Shown here: positions 47,975 through 56,502 of the stretch, piece by piece | Layout of the letters: each line of letters begins with the position of its first letter | Numbering within the stretch: position 1 is the first letter of the stretch | Made by a program: the position numbers and the translations under genes | Source: Stenotrophomonas maltophilia | Lineage (GTDB): Bacteria; Pseudomonadota; Gammaproteobacteria; Xanthomonadales; Xanthomonadaceae | Direction of reading: 5' to 3' | NCBI RefSeq assembly: GCF_003970865.1 | Contig: NZ_RXLZ01000012.1 | Span: 1 to 64,000 of the forward strand | DNA length: 64,000 bases | Notes under the pieces: model-generated | Database searches by the model: none | What the model was told of the DNA's origin: nothing | What the model saw: only the letters and a program-made list of their open reading frames with translations

Positions 47975-48217
47975 ATGGCCACCATGAACATTTCGCTGAC
48001 CGATCCGCTCAAGCAGTTCGTGGACGAAGAAGTGCGCGAAGGCGGCTACTCCAGTACGTCGGACTATGTGCGTGACCTGATCCGCCAGCGCCAGCGCAGC
48101 AAGGCCGAAGAACTGCTCAAGCAGCTGATTGCCGAGGGGCTGGCTTCTGGTCCTTCGGCGCCTCTGGCGCCGGATCACTTCGACAAGCTCCGTGAGCGTG
48201 CACGGAACCGCAAGTGA
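47975..48217 (+). CDS. parD: ParD-type antitoxin
   Basis: This 80-residue antitoxin has an N-terminal ribbon-helix-helix DNA-binding domain (about 3-45, beginning M-N-I-S-L-T-D-x-L-K-x-F-V) and a charged C-terminal tail (about 45-80) that would wrap the toxin. It has GGAGAG seven nt upstream and a palindromic operator before it. Its TGA overlaps the GTG start of the toxin gene. It lies between acnD and prpF. Confidence 0.9.
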   Translation: MATMNISLTDPLKQFVDEEVREGGYSSTSDYVRDLIRQRQRSKAEELLKQLIAEGLASGPSAPLAPDHFDKLRERARNRK

Positions 48218-48576
48218 AACCTTCGCACTGGTCCCCTGCAGCGGTTCGAGATCTTGACCAGGCAGCAGCTTGGTATGCAGTTCAGGGCGGAGAAGTGCTG
48301 GAAATCGGCTTCATCGATGCGGTGGAATCCGTCGTCAAGCTGATCGAGGCCCACCCAGGTGCTGATTCCGCACTGCATGCGGATCTGTTGCCCTCGCTGC
48401 CAGCGCCATTGCGTTTTCATCCGGTTCGTCGCTTCGACGGCTACCTGGTCTACTACGTGGAGCTACCTGCGCACGTTTCCATCGTGCGCATCTGGAACGC
48501 TTCGCGGGGCATGGAAGCAGTGTTCGAAGACGAGGAGCTCAACCCCGATATTGGTTCGTCGCATCCAGGATACTGA
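48214..48576 (+). CDS. parE: ParE-type toxin
   Basis: This 120-residue toxin belongs to the RelE/ParE superfamily. It opens with the W-S-P-A-A-V-R-D-L-D-x-A-x-x-W-Y pattern (about 6-21) and has the R-R-F-D-G-Y-L-V-Y-Y core strand (about 72-81). ParE proteins usually inhibit gyrase; RelE proteins cleave mRNA on the ribosome. Sequence points to ParE. It is slightly longer than most (about 95-105), with a C-terminal extension after the R-I-W-N-A-S-R-G-M-E block. The GTG start overlaps parD as GTGA. Confidence 0.87.
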   Translation: MKPSHWSPAAVRDLDQAAAWYAVQGGEVLEIGFIDAVESVVKLIEAHPGADSALHADLLPSLPAPLRFHPVRRFDGYLVYYVELPAHVSIVRIWNASRGMEAVFEDEELNPDIGSSHPGY

Positions 48577-48579
48577 TCC

Positions 48580-49758
48580 ATGACCTTCCTCCCGCAACTC
48601 CGTATTCCCGCCACCTACATGCGCGGTGGCACCAGCAAGGGCGTGTTCTTCCGCCTGCAGGACCTGCCCGAAGCCGCACAGGTGCCGGGCGCCGCACGCG
48701 ATGCACTGCTGATGCGCGTGATCGGCTCACCCGATCCGTATGGCAAGCAGACCGATGGCATGGGCGGTGCAACGTCCAGCACCAGCAAGTGCGTGATCAT
48801 CTCCACCGCTTCTGTGCCGGACCACGATGTGGACTACCTGTACGGTCAGGTCTCGATCGATACCGCCTTCGTCGACTGGAGCGGCAACTGCGGCAACCTC
48901 AGCACCGCGGTGGGTCCGTTCGCGATCGCCAACGGTCTGATCGATCCGGCCCGTGTGCCGCGCGATGGCCTGTGCACCGTGCGCGTCTGGCAGGCCAACA
49001 TCGGCAAGACCATCATCGCCCACGTGCCGATGCGCGATGGTGAAGTACAGGAAATCGGCGATTTCGAGCTGGACGGCGTGACCTTCCCGGCGGCCGAGAT
49101 CCAGCTGGAATTCATCGATCCGTCCGATGACGGCGACGCGGGCGCAATGTTCCCGACCGGTAATCTGGTCGACACCCTGGAGGTGCCCGGCGTGGGCAGC
49201 TTCGAGGTGACGATGATTACCGCTGGCATCCCGACCATCTTCCTCAACGCTGCCGACCTGGGATACACCGGCACCGAGCTGCAACCGGCGATCAACGAGG
49301 ACAGGGGAGCGCTGGAGCGCTTCGAGAAGATCCGCGCCTATGGCGCCTTGCGCATGGGTCTGATCAAGAACCTGGAAGACGCAGCGACCCGCCAGCACAC
49401 GCCGAAGGTGGCCTTCGTGGCACCGGCACAGGACTACGTGTCGTCCAGTGGCAAGGCCATCCCGGCCTCGGCGATCGACCTGCATGCGCGTGCGCTGTCG
49501 ATGGGCAAGCTGCACCACGCGATGATGGGTACCGCTGCAGTGGCGATCGGCACTGCAGCGGCGATTCCGGGCACCCTGGTCAATCGTGCGGCTGGTGGTG
49601 GCGAACGCGAGGCAGTGACCTTCGGTCATCCTTCCGGCACGTTGCGCGTGGGCGCGCAGGCCGGTTTCGTTGACGGCCAGTGGACAGTGACCAAGGCCAT
49701 CATGAGCCGCAGCGCCCGCGTGCTGATGGAAGGCAAGGTGCGGGTGCCGGCCGAGTGA
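48580..49758 (+). CDS. prpF: 2-methylaconitate cis-trans isomerase PrpF
   Basis: This 392-residue protein isomerises the trans-2-methylaconitate made by AcnD into the cis form. It has the N-terminal Y-M-R-G-G-T-S-K-G block (13-21) and the N-C-G-N-L-S-T-A-V-G-P-F-A pattern of the DAP-epimerase-like fold. The start is only 3 bp after the parE stop, with an AGGA ribosome site inside the end of parE, so its translation is likely coupled to the toxin gene. Confidence 0.94.
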   Translation: MTFLPQLRIPATYMRGGTSKGVFFRLQDLPEAAQVPGAARDALLMRVIGSPDPYGKQTDGMGGATSSTSKCVIISTASVPDHDVDYLYGQVSIDTAFVDWSGNCGNLSTAVGPFAIANGLIDPARVPRDGLCTVRVWQANIGKTIIAHVPMRDGEVQEIGDFELDGVTFPAAEIQLEFIDPSDDGDAGAMFPTGNLVDTLEVPGVGSFEVTMITAGIPTIFLNAADLGYTGTELQPAINEDRGALERFEKIRAYGALRMGLIKNLEDAATRQHTPKVAFVAPAQDYVSSSGKAIPASAIDLHARALSMGKLHHAMMGTAAVAIGTAAAIPGTLVNRAAGGGEREAVTFGHPSGTLRVGAQAGFVDGQWTVTKAIMSRSARVLMEGKVRVPAE

Positions 49759-49764
49759 TGCGTT

Positions 49765-49843
49765 GGTAAACGCCAACCAAAGGTTGGCGACTACCGGGCC
49801 GCAGAGACCGATTGCTTTGGTAGATGCCAACCTTGGTTGGCAT
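49765..49843. repeat. SMAG pair between prpF and prpD
   Basis: One palindrome is GCCAACC-AAA-GGTTGGC, flanked by GGTAA and CTACC (49765-49795). A second is headed GGTAG (49819-49843, stem TGCCAACC-TT-GGTTGGCA). Confidence 0.85.
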
Positions 49844-49883
49844 GGTGCACGGGCAACGGTGCACCGCAACGAGGAGATCGACG

Positions 49884-51344
49884 ATGTCCGACAACCACAC
49901 CCCATCCAACGAGCGTGCAGCGTGGGATACGCTGCTGGTGGATATCGTCGACTACGTACGCGACGCCCGCATCGACTCGCCGCTGGCGTTCCAGACCGCG
50001 CATCATTGCCTGCTTGATACGTTGGGTTGCGGCCTGGAAGCGCTGTCCTTCCCGGCCTGCAGCAAACTGCTCGGTCCACTGGTGCCGGGCATCAGTGTGG
50101 TCAACGGCGCGCACGTACCGGGCACGCACTACGTGCTGGACCCGGTGCAGGCGGCCTTCAACCTCGGCGCAATGGTGCGCTGGCTGGATTTCAACGACAC
50201 CTGGCTGGCCGCCGAATGGGGCCATCCTTCCGATAACCTCGGCGGGATTCTTGCCGTCTGCGATTGGTTGGGGCGCAACGCGCAGGCCCTGCGTCGTCCG
50301 CCGCCGACCGTGCACGACGTGCTGCTGGCGATGATCAAGGCGCACGAGATCCAGGGCGTGCTGGCGCTGCAGAATTCCTTCAATCGCGTTGGGCTGGACC
50401 ATGTGGTGCTGGTCAAGGTGGCCACCACGGCCGTGGTTTCGCAGCTGCTCGGGCTGGATCGCGAACGCATGCTCAATGCGCTGTCGCTGGCCTGGGTGGA
50501 CGGCCAGGCCCTGCGCACCTACCGGCACGCGCCCAACACCGGGTCGCGCAAGAGCTGGGCGGCCGGCGACGCGACCAGCCGTGGCGTGCGCCTGGCGCTA
50601 ATGGCAGCCAGCGGTGAGATGGGCTACCCCAGCGTGCTCAGCGCACCGACCTGGGGTTTTGAAGCGGTGTCCATGCACGGTCAGGCACTGGCGCTGGAGC
50701 GACCGCTGGGAAGCTATGTGATGGAGAACGTGCTGTTCAAGATCAGCTACCCGGCCGAGTTCCACGGCCAGACCGCGGTGGAGGCGGCGATCACGCTGCA
50801 CCAGCAGCTGCGCGCGATCGGGCGACGGGTCGAGGACATCGCGCATATCGCGATCCGGACCCAGGAAGCCTGCATCCGCATCATCGACAAGCAGGGCCCA
50901 CTGCATAACCCGGCCGACCGCGACCACTGCGTGCAGTACATGGTCGCCATCGCATTGCTGCATGGGCGGCTGGTGGCAGAGGACTACGAGGACGACGTTG
51001 CCGCCGATCCGCGTATCGACGCGCTGCGCGCGAAGATGACCTGTCAAGAGGATCCGCAGCTCAGCGCCGATTATCTGGACCCGGACAAGCGCAGCATCGC
51101 CAACGGCCTGGGCGTGCGCTTCACCGATGGCAGCGAACTGCCGGAGGTACTGGTGGAATACCCGCTCGGCCACGCCCGGCGCCGCGAGGAAGGCATTCCG
51201 CTGCTGATGGACAAGTTCCGCCGGCACCTGGCCCATCGCTTCCCGACCGCCCAGCAGCAGCGCATCTGGGCCGCTTCGCTGGACCCGGTGGCGCTGGCGG
51301 CGATGCCGGTGACCGACTACGTGGACCTGTACCTGCCGGGGTAG
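49884..51344 (+). CDS. prpD: 2-methylcitrate dehydratase PrpD
   Basis: This 486-residue, iron-free dehydratase converts 2-methylcitrate directly to cis-2-methylaconitate. Family features include the [15 protein letters not shown] start (about 41-55), the L-D-F-N-D-T-W segment (about 107-113) and the W-G-H-P-S-D-N-L block. The ATG has GAGGAG eight nt upstream. It shares its step with AcnD-PrpF encoded upstream, so the cluster carries both routes. Confidence 0.94.
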   Translation: MSDNHTPSNERAAWDTLLVDIVDYVRDARIDSPLAFQTAHHCLLDTLGCGLEALSFPACSKLLGPLVPGISVVNGAHVPGTHYVLDPVQAAFNLGAMVRWLDFNDTWLAAEWGHPSDNLGGILAVCDWLGRNAQALRRPPPTVHDVLLAMIKAHEIQGVLALQNSFNRVGLDHVVLVKVATTAVVSQLLGLDRERMLNALSLAWVDGQALRTYRHAPNTGSRKSWAAGDATSRGVRLALMAASGEMGYPSVLSAPTWGFEAVSMHGQALALERPLGSYVMENVLFKISYPAEFHGQTAVEAAITLHQQLRAIGRRVEDIAHIAIRTQEACIRIIDKQGPLHNPADRDHCVQYMVAIALLHGRLVAEDYEDDVAADPRIDALRAKMTCQEDPQLSADYLDPDKRSIANGLGVRFTDGSELPEVLVEYPLGHARRREEGIPLLMDKFRRHLAHRFPTAQQQRIWAASLDPVALAAMPVTDYVDLYLPG

Positions 51345-51405
51345 CAACGCTCTGGTGGATCTGACGCCACGTCTGCTTGCCGGGCACGTGGCTCGACCCG
51401 CTTTG

Positions 51406-51462
51406 GTAGGTGCCAACCAAGGTTGGCGGCTACCGGACTGCCGGCCAGCGGCCGGCGCTACC
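51406..51462. repeat. SMAG pair before alpha-2-macroglobulin gene
   Basis: There is a GTAG-headed palindrome with stem GCCAACC-AA-GGTTGGC closed by CTAC (51406-51433), and an inverted GCCGGCCAGCGGCCGGC copy ending CTACC (51438-51462). The preceding 60 bp after prpD also contain degraded GTAG-like pieces. Confidence 0.83.
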
Positions 51463-51489
51463 CGCACCCGGGGCAATTGCCGATTTCGC

Positions 51490-51519
51490 GTCAACACCTT
51501 GACGCGGCCTGCCTATAAT
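51490..51519 (+). promoter_or_regulatory. Promoter of the alpha-2-macroglobulin/pbpC pair
   Basis: A perfect TATAAT (51514-51519) lies 26 bp before the start codon. GTCAA and TTGAC form a small inverted repeat (51490-51503) at the -35 position and could be an operator. The -35 itself (TCAACA) is weak. Confidence 0.55.
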
Positions 51520-51545
51520 GGCCACCTCGATCAAGGAGTGACGAC

Positions 51546-54500
51546 ATGAGCGGTCCGGCACGGCGGAAGCGGTGGGGATGGGCGGCGGCTGTACTGGCAG
51601 GAGGCCTGTTGCTGGGCCTGGCCGGCTGCCGCAACGACAGCGGGCAGCTGCCCAAGGCCAGTGGTGAAGCCATCACCACCCAGGCCGAGCAGGTGAAGGA
51701 ATTCACCCTGCTGCGTGCCTACCCGGACCAGAAGAATGACGGCCTGTCGCTGGCGCTGGAGTTCTCGCGCCCGCTGGTCGGCACCCAGGATTTCGACAAG
51801 CTGGTGCGCTTCGAAGAGAAGGTCGGCACCGACGACAGCAGCTGGACGCTGTCCGATGACGGCCTGACCCTGCGCTACCCGTTCGTCGAGGCCGGCAAGG
51901 AATTCAGCCTGGTGGTCTCGCCCGACCTGCTGGCCGCCGATGGCAGCCGGCTGGGCAAGGAACTGAAGCAGAAGGTGTTCAGCGGCGAGCTGAAGCCGGT
52001 AGTTGGCTTCGCTTCGCAGGGCAGCGTGCTGCCGGCCAAGGACAGCCGTGGCCTGCCGGTGGTGTCGGTGAACGTGCCGGAGGTCGATGTCGAGTTCCTG
52101 CGCGTGCGCGAGAAGGACCTGCCAACCTTCTTCAGCCAGTACCAGCGTGGCGGCCGCCGTGGTAGCTGGGAACTGAGCAGCGACTACGAGCGCAGCCCGA
52201 TCAACAAGCTGGCCGAGCCGGTCTACGTCAACCGCTTCATTCTTGGCGGCAAGAAGAACGAGCGGGTGCTGACCTACCTGCCAACCCAGGACATCAAGGA
52301 ACTGCAGGAGCCGGGCCTGTACTTCGCCCTGCTCAAGCGCACCGGCGACTACGAAGGCGAATTCGATACCGCGTTCTTCTCGGTCAGCGACATCGGCCTG
52401 CATACCCGTGCCTACAAGGACAAGCTGTTCGTCCACACCGCCGGCCTGAAGGACGGTGCGCCACTGAAGGGCATCGACCTGCGCGTGCTGGATGCCAAGG
52501 GCGAGGTAGTGCTCAAGGGCAGCACCGACGGCAATGGCAATGCGCTGCTGAATTACACCCTGGATGCCACCCACGTGCTGGTCGCCAGCACTGGCAAGGA
52601 CACCAGCTTCCTGCCGTTCAACCAGCCGGCGCTGGATCTGAGCGAATTCGCCGTGGCCGGCCGTGACAATGCGTGGTTCGACGTCTACGCCTGGTCCGGC
52701 CGCGACCTGTACCGCCCGGGCGAGACCGTGCGCCTGTCCGCGCTGCTGCGCGACAACGACGGCAAGCCGGTCAAGGCGCAACCGGTGTTCCTGCGCCTGA
52801 AGCAGCCCGACGGCAAGACCTTCCGCGAGACCCGTCTGCAGCCGGGTGACCAGGGCTACATCAACTTCGAGCAGGTGATCCCCGCCGAGGCGCCGACCGG
52901 GCGCTGGCAGGTCGAGTTCCGCACCGACCCGGCCAGCAAGGAAGCGATCCAGGGCATGACCCTGCGCATCGAGGAATTCCTGCCCGAGCGCATGAAGCTG
53001 GACCTGGACAGCGCGCAGAAGACGCTGAAGCCGGGTGAGGACCTGCGCCTGCAGGCCAATGGTGCCTATCTGTACGGGGCACCGGCCGATGGCAACCGCT
53101 TCACCGCACGCATGGCGGTGGCCGCCGAACAGACGCCGGTGGAAGGCCTGCCGGGCTACTTCTTCGGTGACCCGACCCTGCAGCTGCCGCGCGAAGCCAA
53201 GGACGTGATCGACACCACGCTGCCGGGCAACGGCCAGCTGCGTGAGGATGTGGCGCTGCCGGAAGAGGCGGCCAAGGCCAAGGCGCCGATTGCCGTGGTG
53301 CTGTCCGGCAGCCTGTATGAAACCGGTGGCCGCACGGTTACCCGTACCCTGAAGCGGGTGATGTGGCCGGCCAATGCGCTGGTGGGCGTGCGCCCGCTGT
53401 TCAACCCCGAGGACGGCGCCGATTCCAACGGCAATGCGCGCTTCGAACTGATGCGCGTGGATGCCGCCGGCGCACCGCAGCCGGCCAAGGGCCTGAAGAT
53501 CACCCTGGTGCGCGAACTGCGCGACTACCACTGGACCTTCAACGACAACCGTTGGGACTACGATTTCACCCGCCGTTTCGAGAACAAGGAAACCCGCACC
53601 GTCGACGCCAGCAGCAGCGCGGTCGCCTTCGATTTCCCGGTGGAGTGGGGCGAGTACCGGGTGGACGTGTTCGATCCGTCCACTGGCCTGACCAGCCGCT
53701 ATCCGTTCCGCGCCGGCTGGAGCTGGGGCGATGACAACCGCGGCCTGGACGCACGCCCGGACAAGGTCAAGCTGGGCCTGGACAAGACCGGCTACAAGGC
53801 CGGTGACACGCTGGAGGTGACGGTGACCCCGCCGCATGCCGGCAAGGGCATCCTGATGGTCGAGACCGACCGCATGCTGTACGTGCAGGACATCGAGGCC
53901 AAGCCGGGTTCGACCTTCAAGATCCCGGTCACCGCCGACTGGGAGCGCCACGACGTCTACATCACCGCACTGGTGTTCCGTGGCGGCAGTGCGCCGAGCA
54001 AGATCACCCCGGCCCGTGCCGTGGGCGTGGTGCACGTGCCGATGGACCGCAAGGGCCGCACCGTGGCCGTCGGCCTGGCCGCGCCCAAGCAGATGCGACC
54101 GGAACAGGACCTGCCGGTGACGGTCAGCGCACCGCAGCTGGCCGGCAAGATGGCGCACGTCACCGTCACCGCGGTGGACGTGGGCATCCTCAACATCACT
54201 CGTTTCCCGGTGCCCGACGCCGGTGCGCACTTCTTCGCCCAGCGTCGCCTCGGCATCGATGCCTACGACATCTACAGCCGGGTGATCGAGAGCTTTGACG
54301 GCGGTGCCGGCAAGCTGAAGTTCGGTGGCGACATGGCGCTGCAGGCGTTGCCGCAGGCCAAGCGTCCGACCGCGCGCGTGCAGACCGTGGACCTGTTCTC
54401 CGGCCCGGTGCAGCTCGATGCCAAGGGCATCGCCCGCATCCGCCTGAAGGTGCCGGACTTCAACGGCACCCTGCGGGTGTCGGCACTGGTCTACAGCGAT

Positions 54501-56453
54501 GACCAGTACGGCAAGCGCGATGTGGAAACCGTGGTGCGTGCGCCGATCCTGGCCGAAGCCAGCATGCCGCGCGTGCTGGCCCCGGGCGACCGCAGCACCG
54601 TGACCCTGGACGTGCAGAACTTCACCGGCAAGCCGGGCCAGTTCAACGTGAAGGTGGAAAGCGAAGGCCCGCTGAACCTGGGCGAGGGCAGCCGCAGCGT
54701 GCAGTTGAATGCCGATGCCAAGACCACGCTGAGCTTCCCGTTGTCCGCGCGTGAGGGCCACAGCGTGGCCAAGGTGCGGGTACGGGTGGACGGCAACGGC
54801 TTCAAGGCCGATCGCCGCTATGACCTGCCGGTGCGAGCGGCGTGGCCGCAGGTGCTGCGTTCGCAGGTGCGCACGCTTGATCCGCTGGCGGCGGTCAGCC
54901 TCGACAACAGCCTGACCGATGGCCTGATGTCCGAGTCGGTGAATGCCCGCCTGCTGGTCAGCCCGCTGCCGCCGATTCCGTTCGCCAGTGCGCTGCAGGG
55001 CGCGCTGAACTACCCGTATGGCTGTGCCGAGCAGACCACCAGCAAGGGCTACGCCGCGCTGATCCTGGACCAGGCGACGTCGTCGATGCTCGGAGCGGAC
55101 GGGCTGGATGCCAAGACCCGTCGCGAACGCATGGAAGGCGCGTTCGGTCGCCTGGCGTCGATGCAGGTGGCCAACGGCAACTTCTCGATGTGGGGTGACG
55201 ACGGCTACGTGAACCCGTGGCTGACTCCGTACATCACCGAGTTCCTGCTCGACGCCAAGGATGCCGGTTTCGCCGTGCCCGATAACGTGCTGCAGAAGGC
55301 GCTCAACCGTCTCAGCGAGGATCTGCTGTCCGGCGGCAACCAGTTCTACGGCCAGGATGACCGCGAGAAGCTGAAGTTCGCCAACCAGGCATATTCGGGC
55401 TATGTGCTGGCCCGGGTCAACCGTGCGCCGCTGGGTACCCTGCGTACGCTGTACGACAACGAGCGCAGCAAGGCGGTCGGTGGCCTGTCGCTGGTCCACC
55501 TGGGCGTGGCGCTGTCGCTGCAGGGCGATGCCAAGCGTGGCCAGGCCGCGCTGACTGCGGCCTTCGCCAAGTCCAGCAGCGAACGCCCGTCGTACTTCGG
55601 TGACTACGGCAGTGCCATTCGCGATGACGCGCTGATGATCGCGCTGACCCACGAAAACAAGCTGGCCAAGCCGGCCTGGGATGCGCGTGCGGTCGATCTC
55701 GGCCGTGGCCTGGATGCGCGCCGCAGTGCCGGCTGGATGTGGTTGAGTACGCAGGAACAGGTAGCCATTGCCCGCCTGGGCAAGGCCCTGGCGGCCAACC
55801 AGAAGGCACTGGTGGCCGGTGAACTGGTGATCGGTGGCAACAGCGAGTCCGTCGGCGAGCGCAAGCTGTTCGGCCGCAACTTCACCGCCAGCGAACTGGC
55901 CAGCGGCGTGCGCTTCACCCCGCAGGGGCAGCCGCCGATGTTCGCCAGCATCGACGTGGCCGGCATCCCGCGCAGCGCACCGGCGCCGGACAACAGTGTG
56001 CTGGGCGTGGAGCGCAGCTACTACGGCACCGATGGCAAGCCGTGGTCGCCGCGCCCGCTGAAGGAAGGCGAAGCCCTGATCGTGCGCGTCACCGTCACCG
56101 CTGACACCACGATGCCCGATGCACTGCTGACCGACCTGCTGCCGGCCGGCCTGGAGATCGAGAACTTCAACCTGGGCGATGCCAAGCAGTGGGCCGACGT
56201 GGTGGTCGATGGCATCACCATCAGCGACCGTGGTGAAGCCGCCGATACCAAGCACGAGGAGTTCCGCGACGACCGTTACGTGGCCGCGCTGAAGCTCTCG
56301 CGTGGCAGCAAGGCCAACGTGTTCTACCTGGTGCGCGCGGTGACCCCGGGTACCTACTCGGTGCCGCCGCCGCTGGTGGAGGACATGTACCGGCCGCAGC
56401 TGCGCGGCGTCGGTCGCAGCAACCCGACCACGATCACGGTGGTACAGCCGTGA
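51546..56453 (+). CDS. yfhM: Bacterial alpha-2-macroglobulin lipoprotein
   Basis: This 1635-residue lipoprotein is anchored through Cys28 (lipobox LAGC). It is made of repeated MG beta domains, a bait region, and a complement-like thioester domain with the CAEQ motif (Cys1160-Gln1163) on an alpha/alpha toroid. Such proteins trap proteases that reach the periplasm and are paired with PBP1C, which could repair damaged peptidoglycan. The pair is intact here: pbpC begins 50 bp downstream. The ATG has AAGGAG nine nt upstream. Confidence 0.93.
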   Translation: MSGPARRKRWGWAAAVLAGGLLLGLAGCRNDSGQLPKASGEAITTQAEQVKEFTLLRAYPDQKNDGLSLALEFSRPLVGTQDFDKLVRFEEKVGTDDSSWTLSDDGLTLRYPFVEAGKEFSLVVSPDLLAADGSRLGKELKQKVFSGELKPVVGFASQGSVLPAKDSRGLPVVSVNVPEVDVEFLRVREKDLPTFFSQYQRGGRRGSWELSSDYERSPINKLAEPVYVNRFILGGKKNERVLTYLPTQDIKELQEPGLYFALLKRTGDYEGEFDTAFFSVSDIGLHTRAYKDKLFVHTAGLKDGAPLKGIDLRVLDAKGEVVLKGSTDGNGNALLNYTLDATHVLVASTGKDTSFLPFNQPALDLSEFAVAGRDNAWFDVYAWSGRDLYRPGETVRLSALLRDNDGKPVKAQPVFLRLKQPDGKTFRETRLQPGDQGYINFEQVIPAEAPTGRWQVEFRTDPASKEAIQGMTLRIEEFLPERMKLDLDSAQKTLKPGEDLRLQANGAYLYGAPADGNRFTARMAVAAEQTPVEGLPGYFFGDPTLQLPREAKDVIDTTLPGNGQLREDVALPEEAAKAKAPIAVVLSGSLYETGGRTVTRTLKRVMWPANALVGVRPLFNPEDGADSNGNARFELMRVDAAGAPQPAKGLKITLVRELRDYHWTFNDNRWDYDFTRRFENKETRTVDASSSAVAFDFPVEWGEYRVDVFDPSTGLTSRYPFRAGWSWGDDNRGLDARPDKVKLGLDKTGYKAGDTLEVTVTPPHAGKGILMVETDRMLYVQDIEAKPGSTFKIPVTADWERHDVYITALVFRGGSAPSKITPARAVGVVHVPMDRKGRTVAVGLAAPKQMRPEQDLPVTVSAPQLAGKMAHVTVTAVDVGILNITRFPVPDAGAHFFAQRRLGIDAYDIYSRVIESFDGGAGKLKFGGDMALQALPQAKRPTARVQTVDLFSGPVQLDAKGIARIRLKVPDFNGTLRVSALVYSDDQYGKRDVETVVRAPILAEASMPRVLAPGDRSTVTLDVQNFTGKPGQFNVKVESEGPLNLGEGSRSVQLNADAKTTLSFPLSAREGHSVAKVRVRVDGNGFKADRRYDLPVRAAWPQVLRSQVRTLDPLAAVSLDNSLTDGLMSESVNARLLVSPLPPIPFASALQGALNYPYGCAEQTTSKGYAALILDQATSSMLGADGLDAKTRRERMEGAFGRLASMQVANGNFSMWGDDGYVNPWLTPYITEFLLDAKDAGFAVPDNVLQKALNRLSEDLLSGGNQFYGQDDREKLKFANQAYSGYVLARVNRAPLGTLRTLYDNERSKAVGGLSLVHLGVALSLQGDAKRGQAALTAAFAKSSSERPSYFGDYGSAIRDDALMIALTHENKLAKPAWDARAVDLGRGLDARRSAGWMWLSTQEQVAIARLGKALAANQKALVAGELVIGGNSESVGERKLFGRNFTASELASGVRFTPQGQPPMFASIDVAGIPRSAPAPDNSVLGVERSYYGTDGKPWSPRPLKEGEALIVRVTVTADTTMPDALLTDLLPAGLEIENFNLGDAKQWADVVVDGITISDRGEAADTKHEEFRDDRYVAALKLSRGSKANVFYLVRAVTPGTYSVPPPLVEDMYRPQLRGVGRSNPTTITVVQP

Positions 56454-56502
56454 CCGCGCGGACGGGCCGCGACGGCGCGGCCCGTCCCGCTGGCAACCTG
56501 CA

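Noticed and set aside
45088-48012. A 974-codon minus-strand open frame opposite acnD
   Set aside because: It is a shadow of acnD, which has all three Fe-S cysteines in place.
43071-51344. A prpE propionyl-CoA synthetase gene in the cluster
   Set aside because: No acyl-CoA synthetase frame is present between prpB and prpD; activation must be done by an enzyme encoded elsewhere.
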